A stretch of 50,425 bases of DNA from Oribacterium sp. NK2B42 (lineage in GTDB: Bacteria > Bacillota > Clostridia > Lachnospirales > Lachnospiraceae): assembly GCF_000424445.1 (NCBI RefSeq), contig NZ_AUJX01000032.1, positions 1 through 50,425 of the forward strand. The letters are read 5' to 3'. Both the position numbers and the translations under genes were made by a program. Shown here in pieces: positions 1 to 8,700 of this stretch; position 1 is the stretch's first letter; each line of letters starts with the position of its first letter. The notes under the pieces are model-generated. The model searched no databases. It worked only from the letters and a program-made list of their open reading frames with translations, and had not been told where the DNA came from.

Positions 1-346
1 CATCCATTTCCCCACAGGGTGGATACGCAACCTAGCGGCTTATACAGGTATAGCCTGAGGCTCCCAACCAGCCAAAACATAAATCACCACCGAATGGACT
101 GACAGACTTTGTTCGAGGTATCACCAACCGAAGTTGGCTCCCAAGGAGGAACCGTCAATGATCCTGCCTCGATGATTATATACCTTTTGATCTGTCTGGA
201 GTATATGGGAGCTACAGACATGTATAACTGTTAGTTAAGCTCCTTGATGATATCTGATGAGAGGGGAATCCTCCCTTCAATCATTACTTAGATTTGGAAA
301 TTGAAACTATTAACTGTAGTCCTTAATGACTACATCATTACTATAC
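1..346. mobile_element. End of an unidentified inserted element, non-coding and highly structured
   Basis: No credible ORF lies here. The asnB reading frame stops abruptly at the junction near 344-347, so this is foreign DNA inserted in asnB. It is rich in hairpins. GTAGTC/GACTAC around a 6-nt loop sits at about 317-335, some 12 nt from the junction. ACCAAC-CGAA-GTTGG(C)T lies near 122-137, GGAGCT/AGCTCC near 209-243, and GAGGGG/CCTCCC near 261-276. A folded, ORF-free element end of this size with a hairpin just inside the boundary fits an IS200/IS605-type right end carrying a TnpB-guide (omega) RNA read on the plus strand, with asnB as flanking guide. A 5' omega-RNA of an IscB-type element on the minus strand is also possible. 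I see no tnpB or iscB coding sequence in the window, no group II intron domain V and no GUGYG start. The element identity is therefore inference. Confidence 0.5.
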
Positions 347-1591
347 TAGGAGGTATTTTCCCTTGTTATAGGTGTTGAGCTTTTTTTCGGGATCGATATG
401 CATCACATAGTCTGCAAATGCCAGATCGCCGAAAGGTACACGGGCCTCCAGGGAGTTTACGCTGATGCAGCGGTCTGCACGAAGAACATCGTACATATGG
501 AGCTCACGGACACGCTTTTCCGCTTCTTTTTGGAATTCCTCAGCAGAAGGGGCAAAGTCTGTGTATTTGTAGCCGAAAAGCTCGTCTGAAATCTCACCGG
601 TGAGAAGCACACGGATGTCGGACTGCTCATGGATAGCCTTACAAAGGAGATACATACCTATGGAAGCTCTGACGGTTGTGATATCGTAGGTTCCAAGGGC
701 TTCAATAACAGACTCGATGGCATTTATAACATCATTACGGTTGATTATCACTTCGTGGTGGTTCGAGCCGATGTAATCCGCAACTTCTCTTGCGTACTTA
801 AGGTCGATGGCGTCAATGTCCATACCTATGGCATAGGTTTCAATGGGCTTGTTCAGAAGCTTTGCGGAAATAGCGCAAACTAGAGAAGAGTCGAGACCTC
901 CGGAAAGCAGGAAACCGACAGGAGCATCCGCTTCGAGACGCTTCTCTACACCCTTTATAAGAAGGTCATGAATGTTTTTTGAGATGGCATCAAGATCATC
1001 CTGCTTATTATATTTATTTACTTTGGAAACATCATAGTAGCAAATGAATTCGCCGTCCTTGTAGTAGTGTCCCGGCGGGAATGGCTTAACTTCATGGCAA
1101 AGCCCCACAAGGTTTTTGGGCTCGGAAGCGAAGGAGAGAACACCGTCTGTGGTTTCTCCATAGTAAAGGGGACGGATTCCGAAGGGATCCCTTCCTGCGA
1201 TGTAGGAGCCGGTTTCTGCATCATAGATAACCATGGCAAACTCTGCATCCAGCATTCGGAACATATCTGTTCCAAACTCTTTATAAAGAGGCAGAAGGAT
1301 CTCGCAGTCGGAATCTGACTTGAAGGTGTAACCCTTCTTTATAAGCATTTCCCTTAATTTGCGGAAACCGTAGATTTCTCCGTTACATACAATGAAGGAA
1401 CCATCCAGCTCAAAAGGCTGCATGCCGGCATCATTGAGTCCCATGATAGAAAGTCGATTAAAGCCAAGGAAACCATTACCTGTGTCGATGATCCTTGAGG
1501 CATCAGGCCCTCTGGACGTAGTTTTAAGAAGCGCAGTTTTTACAACCTCATACTGTGCGCGCTTATCACAGAAACCAATGATACTACACAT
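341..1591 (-). pseudogene. asnB: Asparagine synthase (glutamine-hydrolysing), C-terminally truncated by insertion
   Basis: AsnB converts aspartate, glutamine and ATP to asparagine. The N-terminal glutamine amidotransferase class II domain (about residues 2-185) starts with MCSIIGF, whose Cys2 is the nucleophile after Met removal. The synthetase domain has the ATP pyrophosphatase loop SGGLDSS at 230-236. The frame ends at residue 416 with NKGKYLLV and a stop. In the family, KYLL is followed by roughly another hundred residues that complete the synthetase domain, so the protein is cut by the element to its left and is probably inactive. The start is supported by CAGGAG nine bases upstream. It is transcribed from a promoter at 1740-1768 through a terminator-bearing leader. 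Divergent from dapL. Confidence 0.88.
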
Positions 1592-1681
1592 ATGCTGATA
1601 CTCCTGAATAATAGTAATAGGTTAAAAGTCCCTGGTATTATTACCACAACAATGTTGACTTCAGGGGACTTACAAAACAAA

Positions 1682-1733
1682 AAAGGCGGCAAAGATCCCG
1701 GTGATTAAACCGACATCTTTGCCGTCTTTATGG
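1682..1733 (-). promoter_or_regulatory. asnB leader: terminator with competing ANTAR-type hexaloop hairpin
   Basis: Read on the minus strand, the leader starts about at 1733. An intrinsic terminator is formed by CGGCAAAGAU (5' arm) with AUCUUUGCCG, followed by a run of U. The 5' arm can alternatively fold as CGGC-AAAGAU-GUCG (plus-strand 1711-1724), a 4-bp stem with a hexaloop having A1 and G4. The two folds exclude each other. A second small hairpin CGGU-UUAAUC-ACCG follows directly but lacks A1/G4. Known ANTAR proteins of the EutV type bind hexaloops with A1 and G4 and prevent termination. The assignment rests on that rule and on three sister leaders. Confidence 0.72.
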
Positions 1734-1739
1734 TTAGTG

Positions 1740-1768
1740 ATTATTGCGCAGTACATAATAAATGTCAA
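1740..1768 (-). promoter_or_regulatory. Sigma-70 promoter of asnB
   Basis: On the minus strand, TTGACA (plus 1763-1768) and AATAAT (plus 1740-1745) are separated by 17 bases. Transcription would start near 1733, immediately before the regulatory hairpin. Confidence 0.75.
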
Positions 1769-1784
1769 GGAAAAAATAAGAAGA

Positions 1785-1824
1785 CCACGGGGAGGGTTCT
1801 CGCCGGTGAAAACTCTCCCCGGTG
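1785..1824. repeat. GC-rich imperfect palindrome (GGGGAGGG...CTCCCC family)
   Basis: This inverted repeat is centred on CTCGCCGGTGAAA and lies between the divergent asnB and dapL promoters. It is a close relative of the near-perfect palindrome at 49070-49115, which has GGGGACGGTTCT and its complement. It has no U-tract and is likely a dispersed intergenic repeat. Confidence 0.6.
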
Positions 1825-1885
1825 TTTCTTCAGGTGGATTTCTCGGTGGAATAGCTTATATGAAATTTTGCAATCCGAAATATTC

Positions 1886-1913
1886 TTGACAAGCTATTTG
1901 TGTCTCGTATAAT
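1886..1913 (+). promoter_or_regulatory. Sigma-70 promoter of dapL
   Basis: TTGACA (1886-1891) and TATAAT (1908-1913) are 16 bases apart. The predicted start at about 1919-1921 places the regulatory hairpin at the very 5' end of the transcript, the same geometry as in asnB. Confidence 0.8.
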
Positions 1914-1918
1914 GATGA

Positions 1919-1969
1919 CAAAGGACAACGGCGTCCCGGTTATGATACCAGGGGTGTGTTGTCCTTTTT
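1919..1969 (+). promoter_or_regulatory. dapL leader: terminator with competing ANTAR-type hexaloop hairpin
   Basis: The terminator is AAGGACAAC (1921-1929) paired with GTTGTCCTT (1958-1966) plus T-tract. The alternative hairpin is GGAC-AACGGC-GUCC (1923-1936), whose hexaloop has A1 and G4. A second small hairpin GGU-UAUGAU-ACC (1938-1949) has G4 but not A1. After the T-tract comes a block TATAAGTC (1974-1981) that recurs in the glnN leader and, slightly changed, in the pyrG and asnB leaders. The leader then runs to the RBS near 2043. Confidence 0.75.
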
Positions 1970-2056
1970 AAATGTATAAGTCAGGCATTGCAAGAGCGAA
2001 AGCCGGGCAATATGCGGTACTTATGCGGCATTAACAAAATTACAGGAGCATTCATA

Positions 2057-3259
2057 ATGTCTGCAAATATAAATGAGAACTATTTAAAACTTAACGAGAG
2101 CTATCTTTTTTCTGAGATCGCAAGGCGCATCCGTACCTGGCAGGAATCAAATCCTGAGGTTTCAGATAAGCTTATCCGCATGGGAATCGGAGATGTGACG
2201 AGACCTCTTCCTAAAACTGTAGTTAATGCTATGGTGGAGGCAGCCAGGGAAATGGGAGAGCCGGAGACCTTCAGAGGTTACGGACCGGAACAGGGATATG
2301 ATTTCCTTAAGGAAGCTATCAGAAATTACTATACAAAATTTGGAGTGGAACTTAATCCTGACGAAATATTCATTTCCGACGGTGCAAAGTCAGACCTTGG
2401 CAACATACTGGATCTTTTCGATAAAGACAATACTGTCCTTGTTACAGATCCTGTTTATCCGGTATATGTAGACACCAACATGATGGACGGAAGAAAGATA
2501 ATCCTTGCAATGTCTTCAGAGGACAATGGCTTCCTCCCGCTTCCGGCACCTGAATACAAGGCAGACATCATTTACCTCTGCAGCCCCAACAATCCGACAG
2601 GTGCGGTTTATGACAGAGAAGGACTCCGGAAATGGGTTGATTTCGCAAGAGAGAATGATTCCGTAATCCTGTTTGATGCAGCCTATGAATGCTTTATCAC
2701 CGGTGACTACCCTCACAGCATTTACGAGATTCCGGGAGCAAGAGACGTAGCCATAGAGTTTTGCAGCCTTTCAAAGAAAGCAGGTTTCACCGGGACAAGA
2801 TGCGGTTATACTGTGGTTCCCGATACCCTTACAAGAGGTGAAGGAAATCTCAATAAAATGTGGCTCCGCAGGCAGACTACAAAGTTTAACGGCGTAAGCT
2901 ATATCATCCAGAGAGGCGCAGAGGCTGTATTCTCAAAGGATGGTGAAAAAGAAATCGAAGAAAATATCAGGTATTATCGTGATAATGCAAAAATTATTAC
3001 AGATACCATGGACAAACTTGGCATTTACTACACCGGCGGCAAAAATTCTCCATATATATGGTTAAAGTGTCCGGGAAATATGGACGGTTGGGACTTCTTT
3101 GACAGGCTCCTTAAAGAAGCTTACGTAGTCGGAACCCCCGGCGCCGGCTTCGGAAAATCCGGAGAGAACTTTTTCAGACTTACGGCATTCTCTACACATG
3201 AGAATACAAAGGAAGCCATGGACAGATTCGAGAAATTTGTCGGTGGGATAATGTTTTAA
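2057..3259 (+). CDS. dapL: LL-diaminopimelate aminotransferase
   Basis: This PLP enzyme converts tetrahydrodipicolinate and glutamate to LL-diaminopimelate in one step, giving lysine and a peptidoglycan precursor. It is about 400 aa, normal for the family. A fold-type I aminotransferase is shown by the [15 protein letters not shown] region, [11 protein letters not shown], and [15 protein letters not shown] with the PLP-binding lysine. The start at 2057 (MSANINENY) is chosen for CAGGAG upstream; an earlier in-frame ATG at 1988 lies inside the regulated leader. Its place among glutamine/glutamate genes and the shared leader imply nitrogen control, which is sensible because glutamate is the amino donor. 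Cytosolic. Confidence 0.9.
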   Translation: MSANINENYLKLNESYLFSEIARRIRTWQESNPEVSDKLIRMGIGDVTRPLPKTVVNAMVEAAREMGEPETFRGYGPEQGYDFLKEAIRNYYTKFGVELNPDEIFISDGAKSDLGNILDLFDKDNTVLVTDPVYPVYVDTNMMDGRKIILAMSSEDNGFLPLPAPEYKADIIYLCSPNNPTGAVYDREGLRKWVDFARENDSVILFDAAYECFITGDYPHSIYEIPGARDVAIEFCSLSKKAGFTGTRCGYTVVPDTLTRGEGNLNKMWLRRQTTKFNGVSYIIQRGAEAVFSKDGEKEIEENIRYYRDNAKIITDTMDKLGIYYTGGKNSPYIWLKCPGNMDGWDFFDRLLKEAYVVGTPGAGFGKSGENFFRLTAFSTHENTKEAMDRFEKFVGGIMF

Positions 3260-3286
3260 CAATTAAATAATCAACTTAATAACAAA

Positions 3287-3336
3287 AGAGGACAATGGCG
3301 TTCGGTTATATAAAACTGTGTCACTGTCCTCTTTTT
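3287..3336 (+). promoter_or_regulatory. glnN leader: terminator with competing ANTAR-type hexaloop hairpin
   Basis: Terminator AGAGGACA (3287-3294) pairs with TGTCCTCT (3325-3332) plus T-tract. The competing hairpin is GGAC-AAUGGC-GUUC (3290-3303), with A1 and G4 in the loop. A following hairpin CGGUU-AUAUAA-AACUG has A1 but not G4. A weak promoter candidate lies just before it (TTAACA at 3256-3261, TAATAA near 3277). ATATAAGTCCGG follows the T-tract, as in dapL. Confidence 0.75.
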
Positions 3337-3429
3337 CGTTATATATAAGTCCGGTATCGGGCAGCTTTTAAACCTTAGGGAATGCCTGAGAGGATGATCA
3401 TATATGTTTACAATGAGGGAGGAGAAGTT

Positions 3430-5538
3430 ATGAGTACATCTACAATTTCTGACATTTACGGAAGCCTTGTATTTAACGACAAGATAATGAGGGAGAGACT
3501 TCCTAAGGATATTTATAAGGCTGTTCACAAGACCATACAGAATGGTTCACATCTTGAAATAGATGTAGCCAATACTGTTGCCGCAACCATGAAGGAGTGG
3601 GCATTGGAAATGGGAGCTACCCATTTTACTCACTGGTTCCAGCCTATGACAGGACTCACAGCTGAGAAGCATGACAGTTTCATTACCCCTACCTCAGACG
3701 GAGGAGTACTTCTGGAGTTCTCCGGCAAGGAGCTTGTAAAGGGTGAGCCGGATGCATCATCCTTCCCTTCAGGAGGCTTGAGAGCTACCTTTGAGGCAAG
3801 AGGATATACTGCATGGGATCCTTCTTCTCCTGCATTTATAAAGGACGGAACACTGTACATACCGACAGCATTCTGCGCATACACAGGTGAAGCTCTCGAC
3901 AAGAAGACTCCGCTTCTCAGATCCATGGAGACTTTAAGTGAATCTGCCACAAAGCTTCTTCATGTTCTCGGAAAAACAGGAGTTACAAGAGTTGACACGA
4001 CTGTTGGTTCAGAGCAGGAATATTTCCTTATCGACAAGGATCTCTACAAGGAGAGAGAAGACCTTCTTCTTACAGGACGTACACTTATCGGTGCACCTGC
4101 TCCAAAGGGACAGGAAATGGAGGATCATTATTTCGGAGTTCTGAAGCCAAAGGTTTCAGCATTCATGCATGACCTTGATGAGGAGCTCTGGAAACTGGGT
4201 ATCCCGGCAAAGACCAAGCATAACGAGGTTGCACCTTCACAGCATGAGCTTGCACCTGTATTTGAGACTGCAAACATTGCAGTTGACCATAACCAGCTTA
4301 CCATGGAGATGATGAAGAAGGTTGCCGACAAGCACAATTTCGCATGTCTACTTCACGAAAAGCCATTTGAGGGAATCAACGGCTCCGGTAAGCACAACAA
4401 CTGGTCAATGATCACATCAGAGGGCGAGAACCTTCTGGATCCCGGCAAGAACCCTGAGAAGAACACTCAGTTCCTGCTTTTCCTTGCTGCAATTATCAAG
4501 GCTATCGATGAGTATCAGGATATCATGAGAGTGTCCGTTGCTTCTGCCGGTAATGATCACAGACTTGGCGCAAACGAAGCACCTCCGGCTATCGTTTCCG
4601 TTTATGTAGGTGATGCCCTCGAGAGGGTACTTGAATCCATCGAAAATGGTGAGGCTGATTTCAAGTCGGATGCTGCAGCCCAGATGGAAACAGGTGCACA
4701 CGTACTTCCTCATTTCAGAAAGGACAACACCGACCGTAACAGAACATCGCCTTTCGCATTTACAGGAAACAAGTTCGAGTTCCGTATGCCCGGTTCCTCA
4801 CTTTCAGTTGCAGACCCTAACATCGTCCTTAATACCGCTGTTGCCGAGGCTATCGATCAGATTGCAGACAGACTTTCAGGAACAGCACCTGAGAACATCG
4901 AGGAAGAGGCCGGAAAGCTTATTAAGGAACTCATTGAGGAGCACAGAAGAATAGTATTTAATGGAAACGGCTACACAGACGAGTGGGTAGAGGAAGCCGA
5001 GAGGAGAGGTCTCTTTAACCTTAAGTCACTTCCGGAAGCTATGCCGAGACTTATTGCCGAGAAGAACAAACAGCTCTTCATAAAGCATCATGTATTTACC
5101 GAATCCGAGATAGATTCAAGATATGAGATATTCCTTGAGAACTACGCAAAGACCATCCGTATCGAGGCTTTGACCATGCTTGAGATGGTTAAGAAGGATT
5201 TTACAGAGGGACTTCTCAAATATCAGACAGAGGTTACAGCTACTGCACTTTCCAAGAAACAGCTGCTTTCAGATGCAGTCTGCTCTATTGAAACAGGCAT
5301 CCTTGCAAAGCTTGATGCAGAGGCAGTTGAGATAAGCAAGGGCATAGAGAAACTGGAAAAAGACCTTCACTTTACAGAGGGACTCGGGGACAGCCTTTCA
5401 CAGGCAAGAGCTTACCATGACAAGGTACTGAGCGACATGGAGGAGCTTAGAGCACATGTTGACCATGCAGAAAGCATGATCCCTGAGAGCTGCCTGCCAT
5501 ATCCGACCTATTCAAAGCTTCTTTTCTCATTGAGATAA
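3430..5538 (+). CDS. glnN: Glutamine synthetase type III
   Basis: Makes glutamine from glutamate, ammonia and ATP; cytosolic. Length is about 702 aa, typical of the large GSIII family, which is unrelated in length to the 440-aa type I enzyme. Recognisable GSIII signatures are HWFQPMTG, EKHDSF, the glutamate-binding region with SEQEYFLID, NEVAPSQHELAP, HEKPFEGINGSGKHNNWS, and NRTSPFAFTGNKFEFR. The start at 3430 (MSTSTIS) has an excellent GGAGGAG upstream; an upstream in-frame ATG at 3382 lies in the leader. Preceded by an ANTAR-type antitermination leader and followed by gltB, so glutamine synthesis and glutamate synthase are adjacent. Confidence 0.95.
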   Translation: MSTSTISDIYGSLVFNDKIMRERLPKDIYKAVHKTIQNGSHLEIDVANTVAATMKEWALEMGATHFTHWFQPMTGLTAEKHDSFITPTSDGGVLLEFSGKELVKGEPDASSFPSGGLRATFEARGYTAWDPSSPAFIKDGTLYIPTAFCAYTGEALDKKTPLLRSMETLSESATKLLHVLGKTGVTRVDTTVGSEQEYFLIDKDLYKEREDLLLTGRTLIGAPAPKGQEMEDHYFGVLKPKVSAFMHDLDEELWKLGIPAKTKHNEVAPSQHELAPVFETANIAVDHNQLTMEMMKKVADKHNFACLLHEKPFEGINGSGKHNNWSMITSEGENLLDPGKNPEKNTQFLLFLAAIIKAIDEYQDIMRVSVASAGNDHRLGANEAPPAIVSVYVGDALERVLESIENGEADFKSDAAAQMETGAHVLPHFRKDNTDRNRTSPFAFTGNKFEFRMPGSSLSVADPNIVLNTAVAEAIDQIADRLSGTAPENIEEEAGKLIKELIEEHRRIVFNGNGYTDEWVEEAERRGLFNLKSLPEAMPRLIAEKNKQLFIKHHVFTESEIDSRYEIFLENYAKTIRIEALTMLEMVKKDFTEGLLKYQTEVTATALSKKQLLSDAVCSIETGILAKLDAEAVEISKGIEKLEKDLHFTEGLGDSLSQARAYHDKVLSDMEELRAHVDHAESMIPESCLPYPTYSKLLFSLR

Positions 5539-5559
5539 GAACATACATAAGACAAAGAT

Positions 5560-5635
5560 TTCCTGCATAGCTGCAGGGCAGATCCTGCAGGAGTGGATGC
5601 CTGCCTACGACTTGTTTTTTGATCGTGGGCGGTAT
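5560..5635 (+). promoter_or_regulatory. Structured gltB leader, two hairpins, function unknown
   Basis: Two strong hairpins lie between glnN and gltB. The first is CTGCAGG-GCAGAT-CCTGCAG at about 5571-5590; its six-base loop has G at position 4 but G rather than A at position 1. The second is GCCTACGA with TCGTGGGC across a 12-nt loop at about 5603-5630. Neither is followed by a T-tract, so no terminator is visible. It may be part of glnN 3' processing or of gltB control. Confidence 0.4.
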
Positions 5636-5737
5636 CATTCCTGCTTGATTTGTACTATAGGACTTTTATTCCTTAGTGATATGGGAAAAGTGATGAACAG
5701 ATATATCTTGAAGGTGTTAATCATCAAATGGGTTGGC

Positions 5738-5785
5738 GTGGCAGCTATTAAGGTTTAAATAGCAGCGTTAACAGATGAGGAGAAT
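5738..5785 (+). repeat. Partial copy of the leader-located dispersed repeat
   Basis: GGCAGCTATTAAGGTTTAAATAG...GTTAACAGAT-AGGAG matches 33534-33572 almost base for base over 40 nt. The copy sits directly over the gltB RBS, as the other copies sit directly over theirs. Confidence 0.5.
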
Positions 5786-5789
5786 AAAA

Positions 5790-8700
5790 ATGGAGAATTA
5801 TCAAAATACAAATCAGGAGGCCGCCAATGTAACTGCCGGTAACTGCTTCATAGTTCCGGAAGAACTCCGCGGCCACAACACATTATGGAGACCGGTTTCC
5901 TCAGGACACCCTGAGGAGCTCGGCAACGATGCCTGCGGAATAGGAACCGTTGTAAACATTGACGGTACAAAGGACGGAAAGGTTCTTGATGATGCCCTTC
6001 ATATAGTAGAAAAGCTGGAGCATCGTGCCGGAAAGGATGCCACAGGTAAGGTGGGAGACGGTGTAGGTATACTTCTCCAGATAAGTCATGATTTCTTTAA
6101 AAAGGCAGCACAGGAAGCCGGAATCGTGCTTAGAGAAGAAAGAGATTACGGCGTTGGAATGTTCTTTTTCCCTGAGAATGAAAAGAAGAGAACCTTCGCA
6201 AAAAGGATGTTTGAAGTCATCGCAAAAAAGAACGGGCTCACGGTCCTTGGCTGGAGACCGGTTCCCTCGCATCCCGAGATTCTGGGAAAGATAGCATTGG
6301 ACTGCATGCCCTGTATAGAGCAGTGCTTCATTGAAAGACCTGGGGGAGTGGAGAGAGGCATTGATTTTGACAGAAGATTATATGTTCAGAGACGTGAGTT
6401 CGAGCAGTCCTCTGAGGACACCTATATCTGTTCTCTGAGCTCCAGAACCATCGTATATAAGGGAATGTTTCTGGTGGGACAGCTTCGTGCTTTCTATGAT
6501 GATCTGAGGGATCCCGATTACAAGACTGCCATAGCCATCGTTCACTCTAGATTCTCAACAAATACAACTCCCAGCTGGGATCGTGCCCACCCCTACCGCA
6601 TGCTTGCCCATAACGGAGAGATCAATACCATCAAGGGAAACATTGACAGGATGCTGGCCCGTGAAGAAACCATGCAGAGTCCCTTCCTTGACAAGGAGGT
6701 TGAGAAGATATTCCCGGTGGTGGAGCGAAACGGTTCCGATTCCTCCATGCTGGACAATACTTTGGAATTCATGTATATGAACGGTATGGAGCTTCCTCTT
6801 GCCATGACTGTGACCATTCCCGAGCCCTGGAAGCATAACAGGTTTATGGATCATGAGAAGAGGGATTTCTATCATTACTATGCCACCATGATGGAGCCCT
6901 GGGACGGTCCCGCAGCCATCATTTTTTCCGACGGGGATGTGGTGGGAGCAACCCTTGACAGAAACGGTCTGAGACCCTCGAGATACTACATCACCGACGA
7001 TAACAGACTGATCCTTGCCTCTGAAGTGGGAGTTCTTGACATTGACTCAAAGCATATCGTAGATAAGTCAAGACTTCAGCCCGGGCGTATGCTCCTTGTG
7101 GATACCAGACAGAAAAGGATAGTATCGGATTCCGAGATAAAGAAGCATTATGCCGAGAAGAATCCTTACGGAGAGTGGCTTGACAGAAATCTTCTGCATC
7201 TTGAGGATATCAGGATCCCTAACCACAAGGTGGAAACCCATGACAGGGAGCAGAGAGACAAGCTTTACAAGGCTTTTGGATATACTCATGAGGATGTGAA
7301 GTCCATAATCCTTCCCATGGCGCAGAATGGTGTGGAGGATACGGCCTCCATGGGACATGACACGCCTCTTGCGGTGCTTGACAATAAACATCAGCTTTTG
7401 TTCAGATACTTTAAGCAGCTTTTTGCCCAGGTTACAAATCCGCCCATCGATTCACTTCGTGAAAAAGTGGTTACGGATACTACAGTTTATCTTGGTTCTG
7501 ACGGAAATCTCCTTCAGGAAAAGGCGGAGAACTGCCGGGTTCTGGAGATAACAAATCCTATTCTTACGGGAGTAGAGCTTTTGAAGATAAAAGAGCTTTC
7601 AGCTCCTGGCTTCAAGTCAGCTGTTGTGTCGCTGCTTTACTACCAGAATACTTCTCTTGAAAGAGCCCTCCAGCAGTTAAATATCACTGTGGACCGTGCC
7701 TATCAGAGAGGCTGCAACATTATCATCCTCAGTGACAGGGGAGTTGATGAAAACCACGTTGCCATCCCTTCGCTGCTTGCTGTGAGCTCCGTCGAGCAGC
7801 ATCTGGTGCTTACAAAGAAGAGGACTGCGGTTTCCCTGATACTTGAGTCCGCAGAGCCGAGAGACGTTCATCAGTTTGCGGCGATCCTTGGCTTTGGCGC
7901 CCGTGCCATCAATCCATATCTCGCACATGAGTGTATAGCCGAGATCATCGATGAAGGATATCTCGACAAGGACACACATACCGCTATCGAAGACTACAAC
8001 AAGGCGGTCCTCCACGGCATAGTAAAGATTTCGGCGAAGATGGGTATATCCACCATCCAGTCCTACCAGTCGGCGAAGATATTTGAAGCCATCGGGCTTA
8101 GCCGTGAGTTTACGGACAAGTATTTTACAGGCACTGTTTCAAGGGTAGGAGGCATCGGCATAAAAGAAATATCCGAAGGCGTAAACTGGAGGCATGAGCT
8201 GGCCTTTGATCCTCTGGGACTCAATGGGGCAGATGGGGATGAGTCAATGTTTTACAGTGTACCCGCCCTTAAGAATAGGAAGATCTCTTTAGAGGCTTCC
8301 GGGGAGGAAAATGAAAAGCTTCAGAAGCTGAGGATGGCAAATTTCTGCAATGTTAAAGATAAGGATGAACACCTTTATACTCCAAAGACCATAAAGGCAC
8401 TGCAGCAGGCAGTGCAGAAGGGGGACTACAAGAGGTTTAAGGAATACAGCGCCATGATAGATGATGCACCTATTCCCCATGCCCTTCGAGGCATCATGGA
8501 ATTCGCTCCGAAGAATAAGCCGGTTCCTCTCAGTGAGGTTGAGCCGGTGGAGTCCATCGTGAAGCGTTTCAAGACAGGTGCAATGTCTTACGGCTCCATA
8601 TCTCTGGAAGCCCATGAGACTATGGCCGTTGCCATGAACCGCCTTGGCGGAAAGTCAAATTCGGGCGAAGGCGGAGAGGATCCTTCAAGATACGGAACAG

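Noticed and set aside
16-31. T-box-like AGGGTGG motif on the plus strand
   Set aside because: No plus-strand gene follows, the rest of a T-box (specifier loop, terminator) is not recognisable, and the surroundings are an element end inserted in asnB.
1-340. tmRNA, RNase P RNA or 6S RNA
   Set aside because: None of their conserved blocks (tRNA-like CCA end, GAGGAAAGTCC, symmetric 6S stems) is present.
1067-1598. Plus-strand open frames over asnB
   Set aside because: Shadow frames of a well-conserved gene, with no RBS and no recognisable protein.
5571-5590. ANTAR hexaloop before gltB
   Set aside because: The loop GCAGAU has G4 but G at position 1, and no competing terminator follows. Kept only as an unassigned structure.
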